Part shown: positions 55,947-64,000 of the stretch, piece by piece | How positions within the stretch are numbered: position 1 is the stretch's first letter | Layout of the letters: each line of letters starts with the position of its first letter | Origin: Macrostomum hystrix | Lineage: Eukaryota; Platyhelminthes; Macrostomidae | Reading direction: 5' to 3' | Assembly: GCA_950097015.1 (NCBI GenBank) | Contig: CATNEN010000038.1 | Coordinates: forward strand, 32,326,501-32,390,500 | DNA: 64,000 nt | The notes under the pieces: model-generated | The model's input: only the letters and a program-made list of their open reading frames with translations | What the model was told of the DNA's origin: nothing | Database searches by the model: none | Translations under genes and position numbers: made by a program

Positions 55947-57497
55947 ATGCTGCATCCGCCTTGGCAGCGGCCACCACCACCTCCACCACAGCCTCCGCCT
56001 CATCTGCATTCTCTTTATCATCATCAGCAGCAGCTGCAGCCGCTTCCACAGCAGCCACTAGCCAGCCCAGCCCTCAGCCAGTCAGTTGACGAAGATCCAT
56101 CAGTGTCCGATGCCCGCATTCTCCGCATTCGTCGCTGGCCAGCCCAGCTGGTGTCCTGGGACCAGACGCGTCGACTATTCGTTGCCGGCTTCGGCGCTGT
56201 CGCCGTCTCGCCGGATCCTCGCCGTATCGGCTGCTTCTACGCCACATTCGACGCAGCGGCAAAAGCGAAGGCGACTTTGAAATGTCTTCACGAGGAGGTC
56301 ATCAGCGGGCGTCGAGTTTGCGTCGAATACGCCCGCCGCTGCCAAGCCGCTGAGTGGGTCGACTGGGGCGGCGAGGCCAACGTAGAGGAGCGAGCTGCCC
56401 TGGCCGAGGCCGTCTGGTTGCTGAAAAATCATGCCGAGTTTCGAAGGCGAGTTCTCCGACTGCTGCATTGTCGGGAGCAGCCAAGTCCAGAGACAGCGAC
56501 GGTGGCTGCCGCACCAGCCACTGCTGCTGCTGCTGCTGCCGCTTCAACTTTGTCTGTGGACAAAGCAACAGCTACGGACTTTGAAGAAAATTTTTACGAA
56601 GCCCATGATAATATCCGGCCGGAGATTGAATCGCAAATTCAGGAACAAACTGACGAGGAAATGCAGTCGGAGTGTCCGTCCTTTATATCCTTCGCTACCA
56701 ACGCTAAGCTGCCGAAACGGCTGCAGGCTGCAAGTTACCGTCGCCACATACTGCCAAAGCCGCGACCAGCTCAAACAAAGTCGCTTGCTGCTGGTGTCGT
56801 TTCGTCGACGTTGACGGAGCTTCAACCCGCAGCTTTCCGGCCGACATGTCCTCCGCTTCGCTTACCGACTCGATTGTCGCTTCCAGTGCCCGCCCGACAA
56901 CTGGGAGCAACGCCGCTAACTGCCGGGTTTGGTCGATTTCCGCCGCCGGCCGCTCCCTTTCCTCCGTCCGCCCCCCATTCCGCTCCCTTTCCCCCATCCG
57001 CCCCCAATTCCGCTCCCTTTCCTCCGTCCGCCCCCAATTCCGCTCCCTTACCCTCGTCCGCCCCCAATTCCGCTCCCTTTCCTCCGTCCGCCCCCAATTC
57101 CGCTCCCTTTCATCCATCTGCGCACAATTCCGCAACATTTACCCCGTCCGCCCCTTGTCCGCCGGTCCGGCCGCTGGTTCGCATCGGCGAGCGCGAGCGC
57201 GCTGAGCTGGCCGCCTTTCGCGGCTACACGCCTGGTCAACCAACCAACAGACTGTACGTTAAGAATTTGGCCAGAGCGGCCTCTCAAACTGAGCTCGAGT
57301 CGGTTTTCCTGCCCCATCTGGCTCAGCGAGTCCAGCTGCTCACTTCCGGCCGGATGCGCTGCCAAGCATTCGTCACCTTCAACAGCGTCCAGGACGCGTC
57401 GGCCGCTTTGGAGGCTCTGAACGGCTGCCTGTTGCACGACAAGCCGATGGTTGTTGCCTTTGCCCAGGCCCGTGAGAAGGACAACGAAGGCGACTGA
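55947..57497 (+). CDS. RNPC3: RNA-binding region-containing protein 3 (U11/U12-65K-like), single exon
   Basis: RNPC3/65K bridges the U11 and U12 snRNPs of the minor spliceosome; its C-terminal RRM binds the U12 3' stem-loop. The 516-residue frame has a Pro/Gln/His-rich N-terminus. A degenerate first RRM follows (residues ~57-130; RRLFVAGFGAVAV...GCFYATFDAAAKAKATL and SGRRVCVEYAR). Then comes a Pro-rich linker with 10-residue repeats (~330-400). The final part matches the 65K C-terminus: ERERAELAAFRGYTPGQPTN then the RRM NRLYVKNLARAASQ...RCQAFVTFNSVQDASAAL...KPMVVAFAQA. The length equals that of human RNPC3 (517). The ATG is the first in frame and follows CAACTCCAG at 55921-55929, a possible trans-splice acceptor. 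RRM1 is diverged, so orthology rests mostly on the C-terminal domain. Confidence 0.82.
   Translation: MLHPPWQRPPPPPPQPPPHLHSLYHHQQQLQPLPQQPLASPALSQSVDEDPSVSDARILRIRRWPAQLVSWDQTRRLFVAGFGAVAVSPDPRRIGCFYATFDAAAKAKATLKCLHEEVISGRRVCVEYARRCQAAEWVDWGGEANVEERAALAEAVWLLKNHAEFRRRVLRLLHCREQPSPETATVAAAPATAAAAAAASTLSVDKATATDFEENFYEAHDNIRPEIESQIQEQTDEEMQSECPSFISFATNAKLPKRLQAASYRRHILPKPRPAQTKSLAAGVVSSTLTELQPAAFRPTCPPLRLPTRLSLPVPARQLGATPLTAGFGRFPPPAAPFPPSAPHSAPFPPSAPNSAPFPPSAPNSAPLPSSAPNSAPFPPSAPNSAPFHPSAHNSATFTPSAPCPPVRPLVRIGERERAELAAFRGYTPGQPTNRLYVKNLARAASQTELESVFLPHLAQRVQLLTSGRMRCQAFVTFNSVQDASAALEALNGCLLHDKPMVVAFAQAREKDNEGD
56960..57150 (+). repeat. 30-bp coding minisatellite in RNPC3
   Basis: About six copies of a 30-bp unit (CGCTCCCTTTCCTCCGTCCG plus CCCCCAATTC) encode the decapeptide PFPPSAPNSA within the linker before the C-terminal RRM. 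The unit keeps the frame. Confidence 0.9.
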
Positions 57498-57745
57498 AGA
57501 TTCACTTTTTTACTCTACTATGACAATATAAAATCCTAGTTTTTTAATAGCATTTTTAATACAACAATTTCATACACTTTTTTCGTTAACTAAGACACAA
57601 AGTTACTCGTAAACTAAATTTTTCTTACTTCTTTAAGAAAAACACGTTTATTTCTACTCAGAAAGTAGACAGCTTCGTAAAGTTTACTCGAAATAGTCGA
57701 AGAGAAAAAGCGAATAACCACTGTCTATGCTCTTGGATGAGCTAG
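57498..57745. other. Convergent spacer between RNPC3 and the glutamate receptor gene
   Basis: Only 248 bases separate the two stop codons. On the minus strand AATAAA at 57647-57652 can serve the receptor gene. On plus, AATATAAAA at 57524 is the only weak signal for RNPC3. Confidence 0.6.
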
Positions 57746-60700
57746 CTACATGATGATAGCCTTGAAGCTTCGATCCATAGTCTTAGTCGTAATCGATGGG
57801 CCGACGATGGGCGTCGAAGCTGCGCCGCCAAACACCCTCAGCCGCTGCTGGCGCTCCAGCTGGAGCAGCCGTTGACTGCGTCGGCGATTTCTGCGCTGGA
57901 CAGCCGCTGAGCACAGAGACTCGGCTAGGGCGGCGGCCAGCGCCGCGCCCAGCCCGGCAATCAAGATGTAGAACACCCCGGCCACGTTGATGACCGCCAG
58001 CGGCGACTGGTTGCCATCGCCGGCTCCTGTAGCTCCGCCGGTGCCAGCGCTGCCGCCGCCGGAATCTTCGCTGGCGCATTGGCCCTATTCGGAGTGGAAA
58101 TTTGGGAGCTCGATTCCGCTGCGAGGCCGCATTCTCGATAATGCTTTCGGGCTTGTAGTGCAATTTACGCTCTCGTGAAATTTTTGTATTTGCGCTCCGG
58201 GCCAAAGGCTAAACTCCAAGGCGCAGTGAAAGTGTGCACTGCCTGACAATGAGAAAATCAGGGCAGACGTACAAACCTTAGTCAGGGGCGTAGCCAGGGG
58301 TCGGGGTGCCGCGCCTCTTCTTGTGGCGGTCCCCTAGTAGTGTGGCGCCACCGGGGTCGGTAGTTGTGCCATTGTGGTAGGTACTGGCGCCCCTGGAGCG
58401 CTAACAACAAACCTTTTCAATCCACCACTTCTTGTACAGTTCGGCCAGCACCTGCTGCTCCCTCAGCTGCAGGATGGCATCGTTGAGCAGCTCCCTCAGG
58501 GGTGAGCCCCTCTGGGTGGCGATGCCGTAGCCATTGTCTCCGAACGGCTGCCCCACCATCATGGTGTCGCAGGGGTCCCGATTGTTGTGAAACTCATTCA
58601 TCTTCGATTCCAATAGGAAGGCGTAGCCGCCGTTGGATTCGCGGACTCGCTGGACACCGGCTGCCGTGGTGTTGGCGTACACCTGCGCGAGTTGGGGTGG
58701 CACACTTCATGCTCAGGGTGATACGGAATAGAGATTGACTGGGTGAGTGGCAGAGGGGTTGCCACTCCTGAGGTCCCTGAGTACACAGCTGCCTGACATT
58801 GAGTGTGCCTACGTGTCTCAAGGAGTCAACGGAATGGACAGAATTATGTACTGCTGCCCACAGCCCTGCTGCAGATTTTACACTTGTTATAATGGGATAA
58901 TAATAGTAATATTACTTACAGGAGGGCTGCAGGCAACGACACATCATTCGGTAACAGTGGACGTGCAGCCAGCGAGGAGGCAACTCTGCCCATTCTTCCG
59001 CTGACTGACTTCTGAGCACACAAGCACAGAGATACCGTAAGCAGGCACACAAAGTTCTCATCGTCAAGCAGTGTACACTCTCACTGTGTCTCGCAGGTTG
59101 GCCCTCATGGCCGTGAATTGCAGGACAAGCCCCCAAGCCTTCTCTCCGCGGCTGTGCCCCCTAACAAATATGGCCTCGTCGCGGAATCGAGCTCAGGGAC
59201 CTTGGTGCGAGAGGCAACCGCTCTTATGATGGCATAGAATATATACTCGTACATTTAGCAACTAATCGCACCTTGTCGACATTGCTGCGCATAATGGCCC
59301 CAATGCCGCTGTAGGGCCAGATCTTGGTGCTGAGAAAGAATGCCTGAGTTGATCCGGACGCGATAGTGCCAAACAGCATGCCGGTCTTGTCGTGGGCGCT
59401 CAGCAGATCGTGCCAGCTGTCGACAGGGGTGCGCAGCAGCTCCACGGTTAGCGAGGCGGCCAGGATTGCGGTGTAGTAGGCTATCATTATGAGGGTGAAG
59501 AACCACCAGACGCTGGTAACAACGCGCGCCCCGAAGCTTCTTGGCGCCAGATCGACGCCCTGGTTGAGGATAGCTGCCAGGGCGAACCACAGCGAGTTGA
59601 ACATGGAGAAATCGCGTCTCCGCTTGCGCAACAGCTGCAGATTCTGCTGCTGCTCGTCCTCCGGCGCTGCGACGGCCGTCTCCTCCGCCGCGTCCGTGAT
59701 GCGCCATTCCATGGGGCTTAGCCGCGCGCACAGGTATAGTCCGGCGATGACACCGGCGCCTCCAGTTAGCATGTAGGGCCACATCTGCGAATGAGGTCAA
59801 ACATCAACATTGATAGGGTGACGAAGGATCTTTGCAAGGTGGCTCCTGTCCAAATCAACTCATTACCTGCGAGAGCGGCTGCAGAAATCCGAAATTTCCC
59901 GGCTTCTCCTTTCTCGGCTTCTTGATCATGATAGAGATGCCGAACGTCAAGAAAGGCTCCGTGAAGTCTACCACCTTGGACCGCTCGGTGTTGATGGTTA
60001 GTGGGGCCAGAGCTACATCCGCGGTGTCGCGCAGCAGCTCGCCAATCATCCCGTTCCACTTGTCGGCTTCGGGTGCGTCAGCGGACGCGCTGGCATTCTT
60101 GCCGCCGTACTGGCCGTCGCGTACCAGGTGAACGGTGTAGCGCAGACCGCCGACTCGCTCGGAGATTTTCTCCAGCAGTTCAACGCAGAAGCCTTCAAAA
60201 GGCAGCGGACCGCTGTGACCGACCGAGCCTGAAACTTCTGTGTCATTGCCTGCCGGCTGGTCGTCATTCTCGATATGATCGGCGGACACAGTCCTGGGCT
60301 GCACAAACGGCTTAGACTCGATGGTGACCACGCGAATCAGGCTCGGCCACCTGAGCGGCTTGTTCAGCGTCGCCGTGCGGTTTCGCTGTTTGACCCCGAC
60401 GGACCCGGCTGGGAATCCGCCCGAGGAGGCGATCGCCGCCGCCCTCGCGGGCAGCCGCGTCGGAGTCGTGTCGGACCGCCACTCGGCCAGGTGCTGGAAT
60501 CCTTCAGGCCCCGTCAGCTGCAGCACCTGAGCGGAGATGTTTGCCCGCTCGCCACTGTCAGGTCGAAACGCAAGTCGGCCCGTGTAGCCGTGGAAGTCTA
60601 GGCTGTGAGCCAGATGGCGGCGAAGCCACCTTCTGACAGTCGGAATGTCAGCTTCGATGCCCGAAGATTCACCGGATTGTTGTTGAATAGCTTCAACGGA

Positions 60701-62809
60701 GGTCAGGACAGCCTTCACTGCGTCCATGATCAGTGCGACCGTCAGCAGTGTGGGCGAATCAGCTGCTTCATCGTTTGGCACAGGCGATGCTTTTCGCTGC
60801 TGCTTATCTATATTCTCTCGGTATTTAACATGACGACTAATCAGGTCCCAGCGCTTTTTGAGATCGCGGATCTGGGCATTGGATGAAAGGAGATAACTCG
60901 TGTATATTTTAAAAGACTAGAATTAAAGGTTTTAGAGGTTGTAGCCTAGTGGTTAGAGCGTCGGACTCACGACTTAAAGGTCGGGGGTTCGATTCCACAC
61001 TCCACTGAAACAATTTGTGTCCTTTAGCAAGACACTTTACTCTGCATTGCTTCAGTTCACACAGCTGTTAAATGGGTACCAGCATTAGCTGGGATAATTG
61101 AAGGTGATTGTGGCGTCCCCCCAGTCCGTGGACTGAACAGCTGTACGCAGCCTTCAGATGCGCCGCGCAATAGCTGCAGCTGTGCTGTCGGCTGCACATC
61201 TGACCCAATTGGGGCAGGTGTAATCAATTATTATCATTATTTTTTGTTAGAATTAAAGCTATCTAGAATCCTAGTGAAGTTAATAGGTTAAAAGGTCTCA
61301 CTAGGAAGAATACTAGAAACAAAAAATACAAAAAATAAAATTAGAAACGCAATCGAAATCTTATGAGCTACCGGCCATTTGTGTTTCACAGGTCGCTATA
61401 AAAAAAGATTTTTTCGAAAAACTAAATTAGTCATTTTTTCTAGTGTCGTCTAGCGGTAATTAAATACTTTCATATTTTGGCTCTAAATAATATATTTTGG
61501 AGCTAATGGACGCTGCTATTTAGGTCTGGGTCTATGCCTGCCCTGGTGACGCAATAGCTATTATCGATTTTCGCCTGTCCGATTTCTCGCCAAACCCGCT
61601 CCTGTCCGGTCTAACACACTCCCGAACTTTTTTGTCGATCGCTATGAGTATGGACCCCGCAGCTTTCAACGCCCATCGGGTTTTCAACGCTTTTTTTGCA
61701 CTCCTCAATCTCGTCCTAGTGCTTGTTTTACAAGGCTTGCTGTTTAATCCATGAACTGGGGCGAGTCGTGACGCCATCGACCTTCGGGAATCGAACCTCC
61801 GACCTTTCAACTCTCGAGTCCGACGCTCTAGACCAGTTAGCTACAGCGCTGTTTAAACTTGAACAAGTGCACTACTAGCAGTAGTTTTCAATAAATCTTG
61901 AAATGCACTACTGACAGTAGTCTGCAATGAATAATCGATTTTGTTGATTACCTCCCGCCTGGCCAGGCCCAGCAGTTGCAGGCCGGTGACGGCCACGCCG
62001 CTGTGCAGCAGTCCGCGGGTGTCCAGCAGGCCAGCCGAGCCGTCAGCCAGCAGGTAGTGAAACTCTCGCCTATTCAACCCGGCTCCGCTGAGCTCCGCAA
62101 TCAGCTGCCGAGTGGCCAGCTCTGCCGGCTCCAGGTCGACAATCGCCCGCCGGCGTCGCTTGCCGTCAAGCTGGTCGATATCAAGAGCTCCGCATACCAG
62201 GCCCAGCTCGGTCAGATCGCCTGACAGGTAGACAGTCGCGAGTTCGAGTCCCGCCTGAGCGGCAATCGCCGAAGCCTTGGCGGCCCTGTCCAACCCGGCC
62301 GGACTATTGACCAGGTAGATGGCCTGTCGCCAGCCGTACGCCAGCGCGATGTCTATGGCAGCCCTCGGTGCGAATCGCGGCCTGATTTCGAACACCAATC
62401 CGCTCCGACTGTCGCGCCGCTCAGAAACAGTAGCCGTTGCCATGACAACTGGCATATTCAGATTGGCCGCCAGATCTTGAACACCGGCTCCGCTGCCGAC
62501 GATGACTAGGCCGGCTACTTGCTGAAAGTCCCGCCGAATCGCCCATTCGACCGCCAACGGATTCGACATGTCGGCGGCTGCCATCTGCCAGCTGACGCCT
62601 CCGCCTCTGGCGGGTGTCGCCCGCCGCATGGCCAGGTGAAAGGCGGCGCGCAGCTGACGGTTCCGACTGTCCAGTAGGGCGCCGACGTTTATCTGCTTTG
62701 CCGACTTGTCGGCTGCTGCTGAAGTCGCAGCTAGAAGTGCAGCGAAGGCAGAAGCGCACACCAGCAGTTGAAGTCGCGGCATGGCTTGTTGTTGTTCCGC
62801 TTTCGTCAA
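57746..62809 (-). CDS. Ionotropic glutamate receptor, kainate/AMPA-like (5 exons)
   Basis: A ligand-gated cation channel subunit. Exons (minus): 62809-61952, 60871-59867, 59784-59272, 58682-58413 and 58084-57746. All junctions are phase 0, giving 994 residues. The protein starts with a signal peptide ([19 protein letters not shown] from the second ATG) and an amino-terminal LIVBP-like domain. S1 has [23 protein letters not shown] and the ligand-binding [21 protein letters not shown]1 follows ([19 protein letters not shown]), then the pore loop [21 protein letters not shown]3 ([20 protein letters not shown]) and S2 with GTIASGSTQ and [13 protein letters not shown]4 is [20 protein letters not shown]. 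Glutamate-contact residues (Arg in TER, Thr in GST, Glu in LLES) are present. The pore carries Asn where AMPA/kainate subunits have the Q/R-site Gln, and the SYTANLAAF gate motif reads YYTAILAAS. SINEs lie in three introns. Subfamily not resolved. Confidence 0.92.
58104..58278 (+). mobile_element. SINE family A fragment next to the last iGluR exon
   Basis: It starts at the B box (GAGCTCGATTCC) and continues through GCGAGGCCGCATT, AGTGTGCACTGCCTGACAAT and AATCAGGGCAGACGTACA. It lies within 20 bases of the acceptor of the final receptor exon (58085), so the intron's 3' polypyrimidine region partly derives from it. Confidence 0.75.
58283..58395. mobile_element. Possible short hAT-type MITE
   Basis: Ends CAGGGGCGTAGCCAG and, on the opposite strand, CAGGGGCGCCAG are inverted and resemble hAT termini. 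No 8-bp duplication is visible (ACCTTAGT against GAGCGCTA), so the call is tentative. Confidence 0.4.
58890..59226 (-). mobile_element. SINE family A, near full length, in iGluR intron
   Basis: Tail ATAATAATAGTAATATTA, then AGGAGGGCTGCAGGCAACGA through the shared body to the B box complement GGAATCGAGCTC and the head remnant GCGAGAGGCAACCGCTCTTA. Same strand as the receptor gene. Confidence 0.82.
60930..61246 (+). mobile_element. SINE family B, full length, in iGluR first intron
   Basis: Head GAGGTTGTAGCCTAGTGGTT (A box), B box GGGGGTTCGATTCC at about 60984, body, and tail CAATTATTATCATTATT. A mature tRNA is excluded because the acceptor arms do not pair. Confidence 0.87.
61247..61737. other. 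iGluR first intron, unique part
   Basis: AT-rich to about 61500, then GC-richer (CCTGTCCGATTTCTCGCC, CTCCTGTCCGGTCTAACACA). No exon or named repeat recognised. Confidence 0.4.
61738..61856 (-). mobile_element. SINE family B fragment, reverse
   Basis: Minus strand: TAGCTAACTGGTCTAGAGCG then GGTCGGAGGTTCGATTCC and a shortened body ending CCCAGTTCATGGATTAAAC. Confidence 0.7.
61864..61935 (+). repeat. ~36-bp tandem duplication beside the iGluR first exon
   Basis: GTGCACTACTAGCAGTAGTT with TTCAATAAATC is followed by ATGCACTACTGACAGTAGTC with TGCAATGAATAATC. It lies just inside the intron after the donor at 61951 on the minus strand. Confidence 0.6.
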
Positions 62810-62919
62810 GTTTTCCTACTCCTTTTTTTCTCGGCTTTCCTCGTGAAACCTTTTCTGATGTGAAAGCTTTTAGGCCGCGCTTTTCTGCAGCGGAAGAAAA
62901 AACCGCCTCGGGCCTTCTC

Positions 62920-62924
62920 ATTGG
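62920..62924 (-). promoter_or_regulatory. CCAAT box candidate upstream of the iGluR gene
   Basis: CCAAT on the minus strand, about 110 bases before the receptor start codon, in a GC-richer segment. No TATA box is evident. Single short motif, so weak. Confidence 0.25.
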
Positions 62925-63080
62925 TCGGAGGGTGAAGCAAATTCAAACTTTTCTACTGACTGCTTTTAGACACTGATTTAGAGAAACCCGATTGAGTAAT
63001 TTAATATAGAACAGCAATATTAGTTATTCGAATCTTAGCCCAGACAAAAAAGTTTTGTCCTAGGCTAAAGAGGTTGTAAT

Positions 63081-63375
63081 GGGGTCGTTTCACAAACCCT
63101 AATTTTCACAACGTCGAAAAGCCATGCACAGAAACTTCACAAGCCCTGTAAAAGTTTCTGTGCATGGCTTTTCGACGTTGTGAAATTTAGGGCTTGTGAA
63201 ATTTAGAGCTTATGAAATTTTGTGCATGCCTTTTAGGCGTTGTGAAATTTAGGTGTTGTGAAATCTGTGGCATTGCTTATTTTCGACGTTGTGAAATTTA
63301 GGGTTTGTGAAATTTAGGGCTTATGAAAGGATCTGGTTTAGACGTTGTGAAAATTAGGGTTTGTGAAAGCGACCC
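63081..63375. mobile_element. 295-bp foldback MITE with 8-bp target-site duplication
   Basis: GTTGTAAT flanks both ends (63073-63080 and 63376-63383). Left end GGGTCGTTTCACAAACCC and right-end complement GGGTCGCTTTCACAAACCC are inverted and extend through CTAATTTTCACAACGTC. Inside, a perfect 33-bp inverted repeat (63105-63137 and 63152-63184) has a 14-base loop. TTGTGAAATTTAGGG units repeat in the right half. The 8-bp duplication suits hAT-type mobilisation. It sits in the tRNA-like head of SINE B. Confidence 0.87.
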
Positions 63376-63383
63376 GTTGTAAT

Positions 63384-63638
63384 CTTGTGTCGTTAGACTT
63401 GAAGGTCAGGGGTTCGATTCCCAAATCCACTTATCTCTGCATTGCTTCAGTTCACCTTGTTGTTAAATTGGTACCAGAATTAGCTGGGCTAATTGAGGGT
63501 GGTGTGGCGTCACCCACAGTCCACGGACTGAACAGCCGTGCGCAGCCTTCAGATGCGCCGCGCAATAGCTGCGGCTGTGCTGCCGGCTGCAAATTGTGGC
63601 ATTGAGCTCAATTGAGGCAGGTGTAACCAATCGAAAAT
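63384..63638 (+). mobile_element. SINE family B, interrupted by the MITE
   Basis: The body has GGTCAGGGGTTCGATTCCCA, TACCAGAATTAGCTGGGCTA and AGTCCACGGACTGAACAGCC. Its head (AGAGGTTGTAAT) continues on the far side of the MITE at about 63069-63080. Confidence 0.8.
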
Positions 63639-63689
63639 AAACTTTGTATCCTTAATTGAAAACAATTCGATCCCCCTTTCATTCAGCTC

Positions 63690-63770
63690 ACATCTGCAGC
63701 TGGGACAGAAATTCGGGTGGGTGGTGTGGTTGCTCCCCAGTCCATGGACTGAACAGCATAGATGTACATT
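63690..63770 (+). mobile_element. SINE family B fragment
   Basis: TTCAGCTCACATCTGCAGCT through AGTCCATGGACTGAACAGCA only. The remainder to 64000 shows no recognisable feature. Confidence 0.6.
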
Positions 63771-64000
63771 GGATATGTAGAATGATGAAGTGAAATCTGG
63801 GCCTGACTACTCTCTACCCTCTGGGTCGCACATCAAATCAATTTCAGCCAAATTATCCAATGATCCATTAAGCTGTAACTGGCCCTCACATCTAATAGAA
63901 TGTGAACTGCGGCTGCTCAAAAGGGAAATAAATTAATGATAGCCGCAGCTGCAGTTGCAGATCTCTCTTTATGGACCTTGGCAGCAGCAAAATTACTCAG

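Noticed and set aside
60930-61000. Possible tRNA gene (A and B boxes present)
   Set aside because: Acceptor arms do not pair, and the same head precedes a shared body and ATT tail at several loci, so it is a SINE.

Overview
The window is nuclear DNA of a multicellular animal. Genes are split by GT-AG introns, the proteins are metazoan orthologues, and the repeats are tRNA-derived SINEs, MITEs and a mariner. I would guess a free-living flatworm (Macrostomum-like) or another lophotrochozoan, because introns are packed with minisatellites and several genes lack a visible first exon, which would fit 5' trans-splicing. The species is an inference, not something the sequence proves.

Layout, left to right. 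(1) 1-2557: SINE debris, then the last three exons of mitochondrial elongation factor Ts (TSFM, +). (2) 5837-22160: tuberin (TSC2, +), about 1,550 codons over 12 visible exons. Most of its introns hold their own private minisatellite. A broken copy of one exon start lies upstream. (3) 22325-26930: two large arrays, one built of tandem 46-bp hairpin units. (4) 27898-29559: a single-exon NHL-repeat protein (-). (5) 30331-32740: PHF12, the PHD/FHA co-repressor subunit (-). (6) 33.2-43.6 kb: a transposon graveyard with a MITE, a MULE-like TIR element split by a second TIR element, and a decayed hAT-like transposase. (7) 44126-54696: DDB1 (+), with an intact mariner in its third visible intron. (8) 55947-57497: RNPC3 / U11-U12 65K (+). 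(9) 57746-62809: an ionotropic glutamate receptor (-), convergent with RNPC3. (10) 62.9-64 kb: a SINE split by a foldback MITE.

The genes are unrelated housekeeping or signalling genes (mitochondrial translation, TOR control, ubiquitin ligase adaptor, minor spliceosome, chromatin repression, neurotransmission). I see no operon or pathway linking them. Exons are GC-rich and introns AT-rich or repetitive, so coding segments stand out sharply. Exon limits come from homology plus splice consensus. First exons of TSC2, DDB1 and PHF12 were not found.
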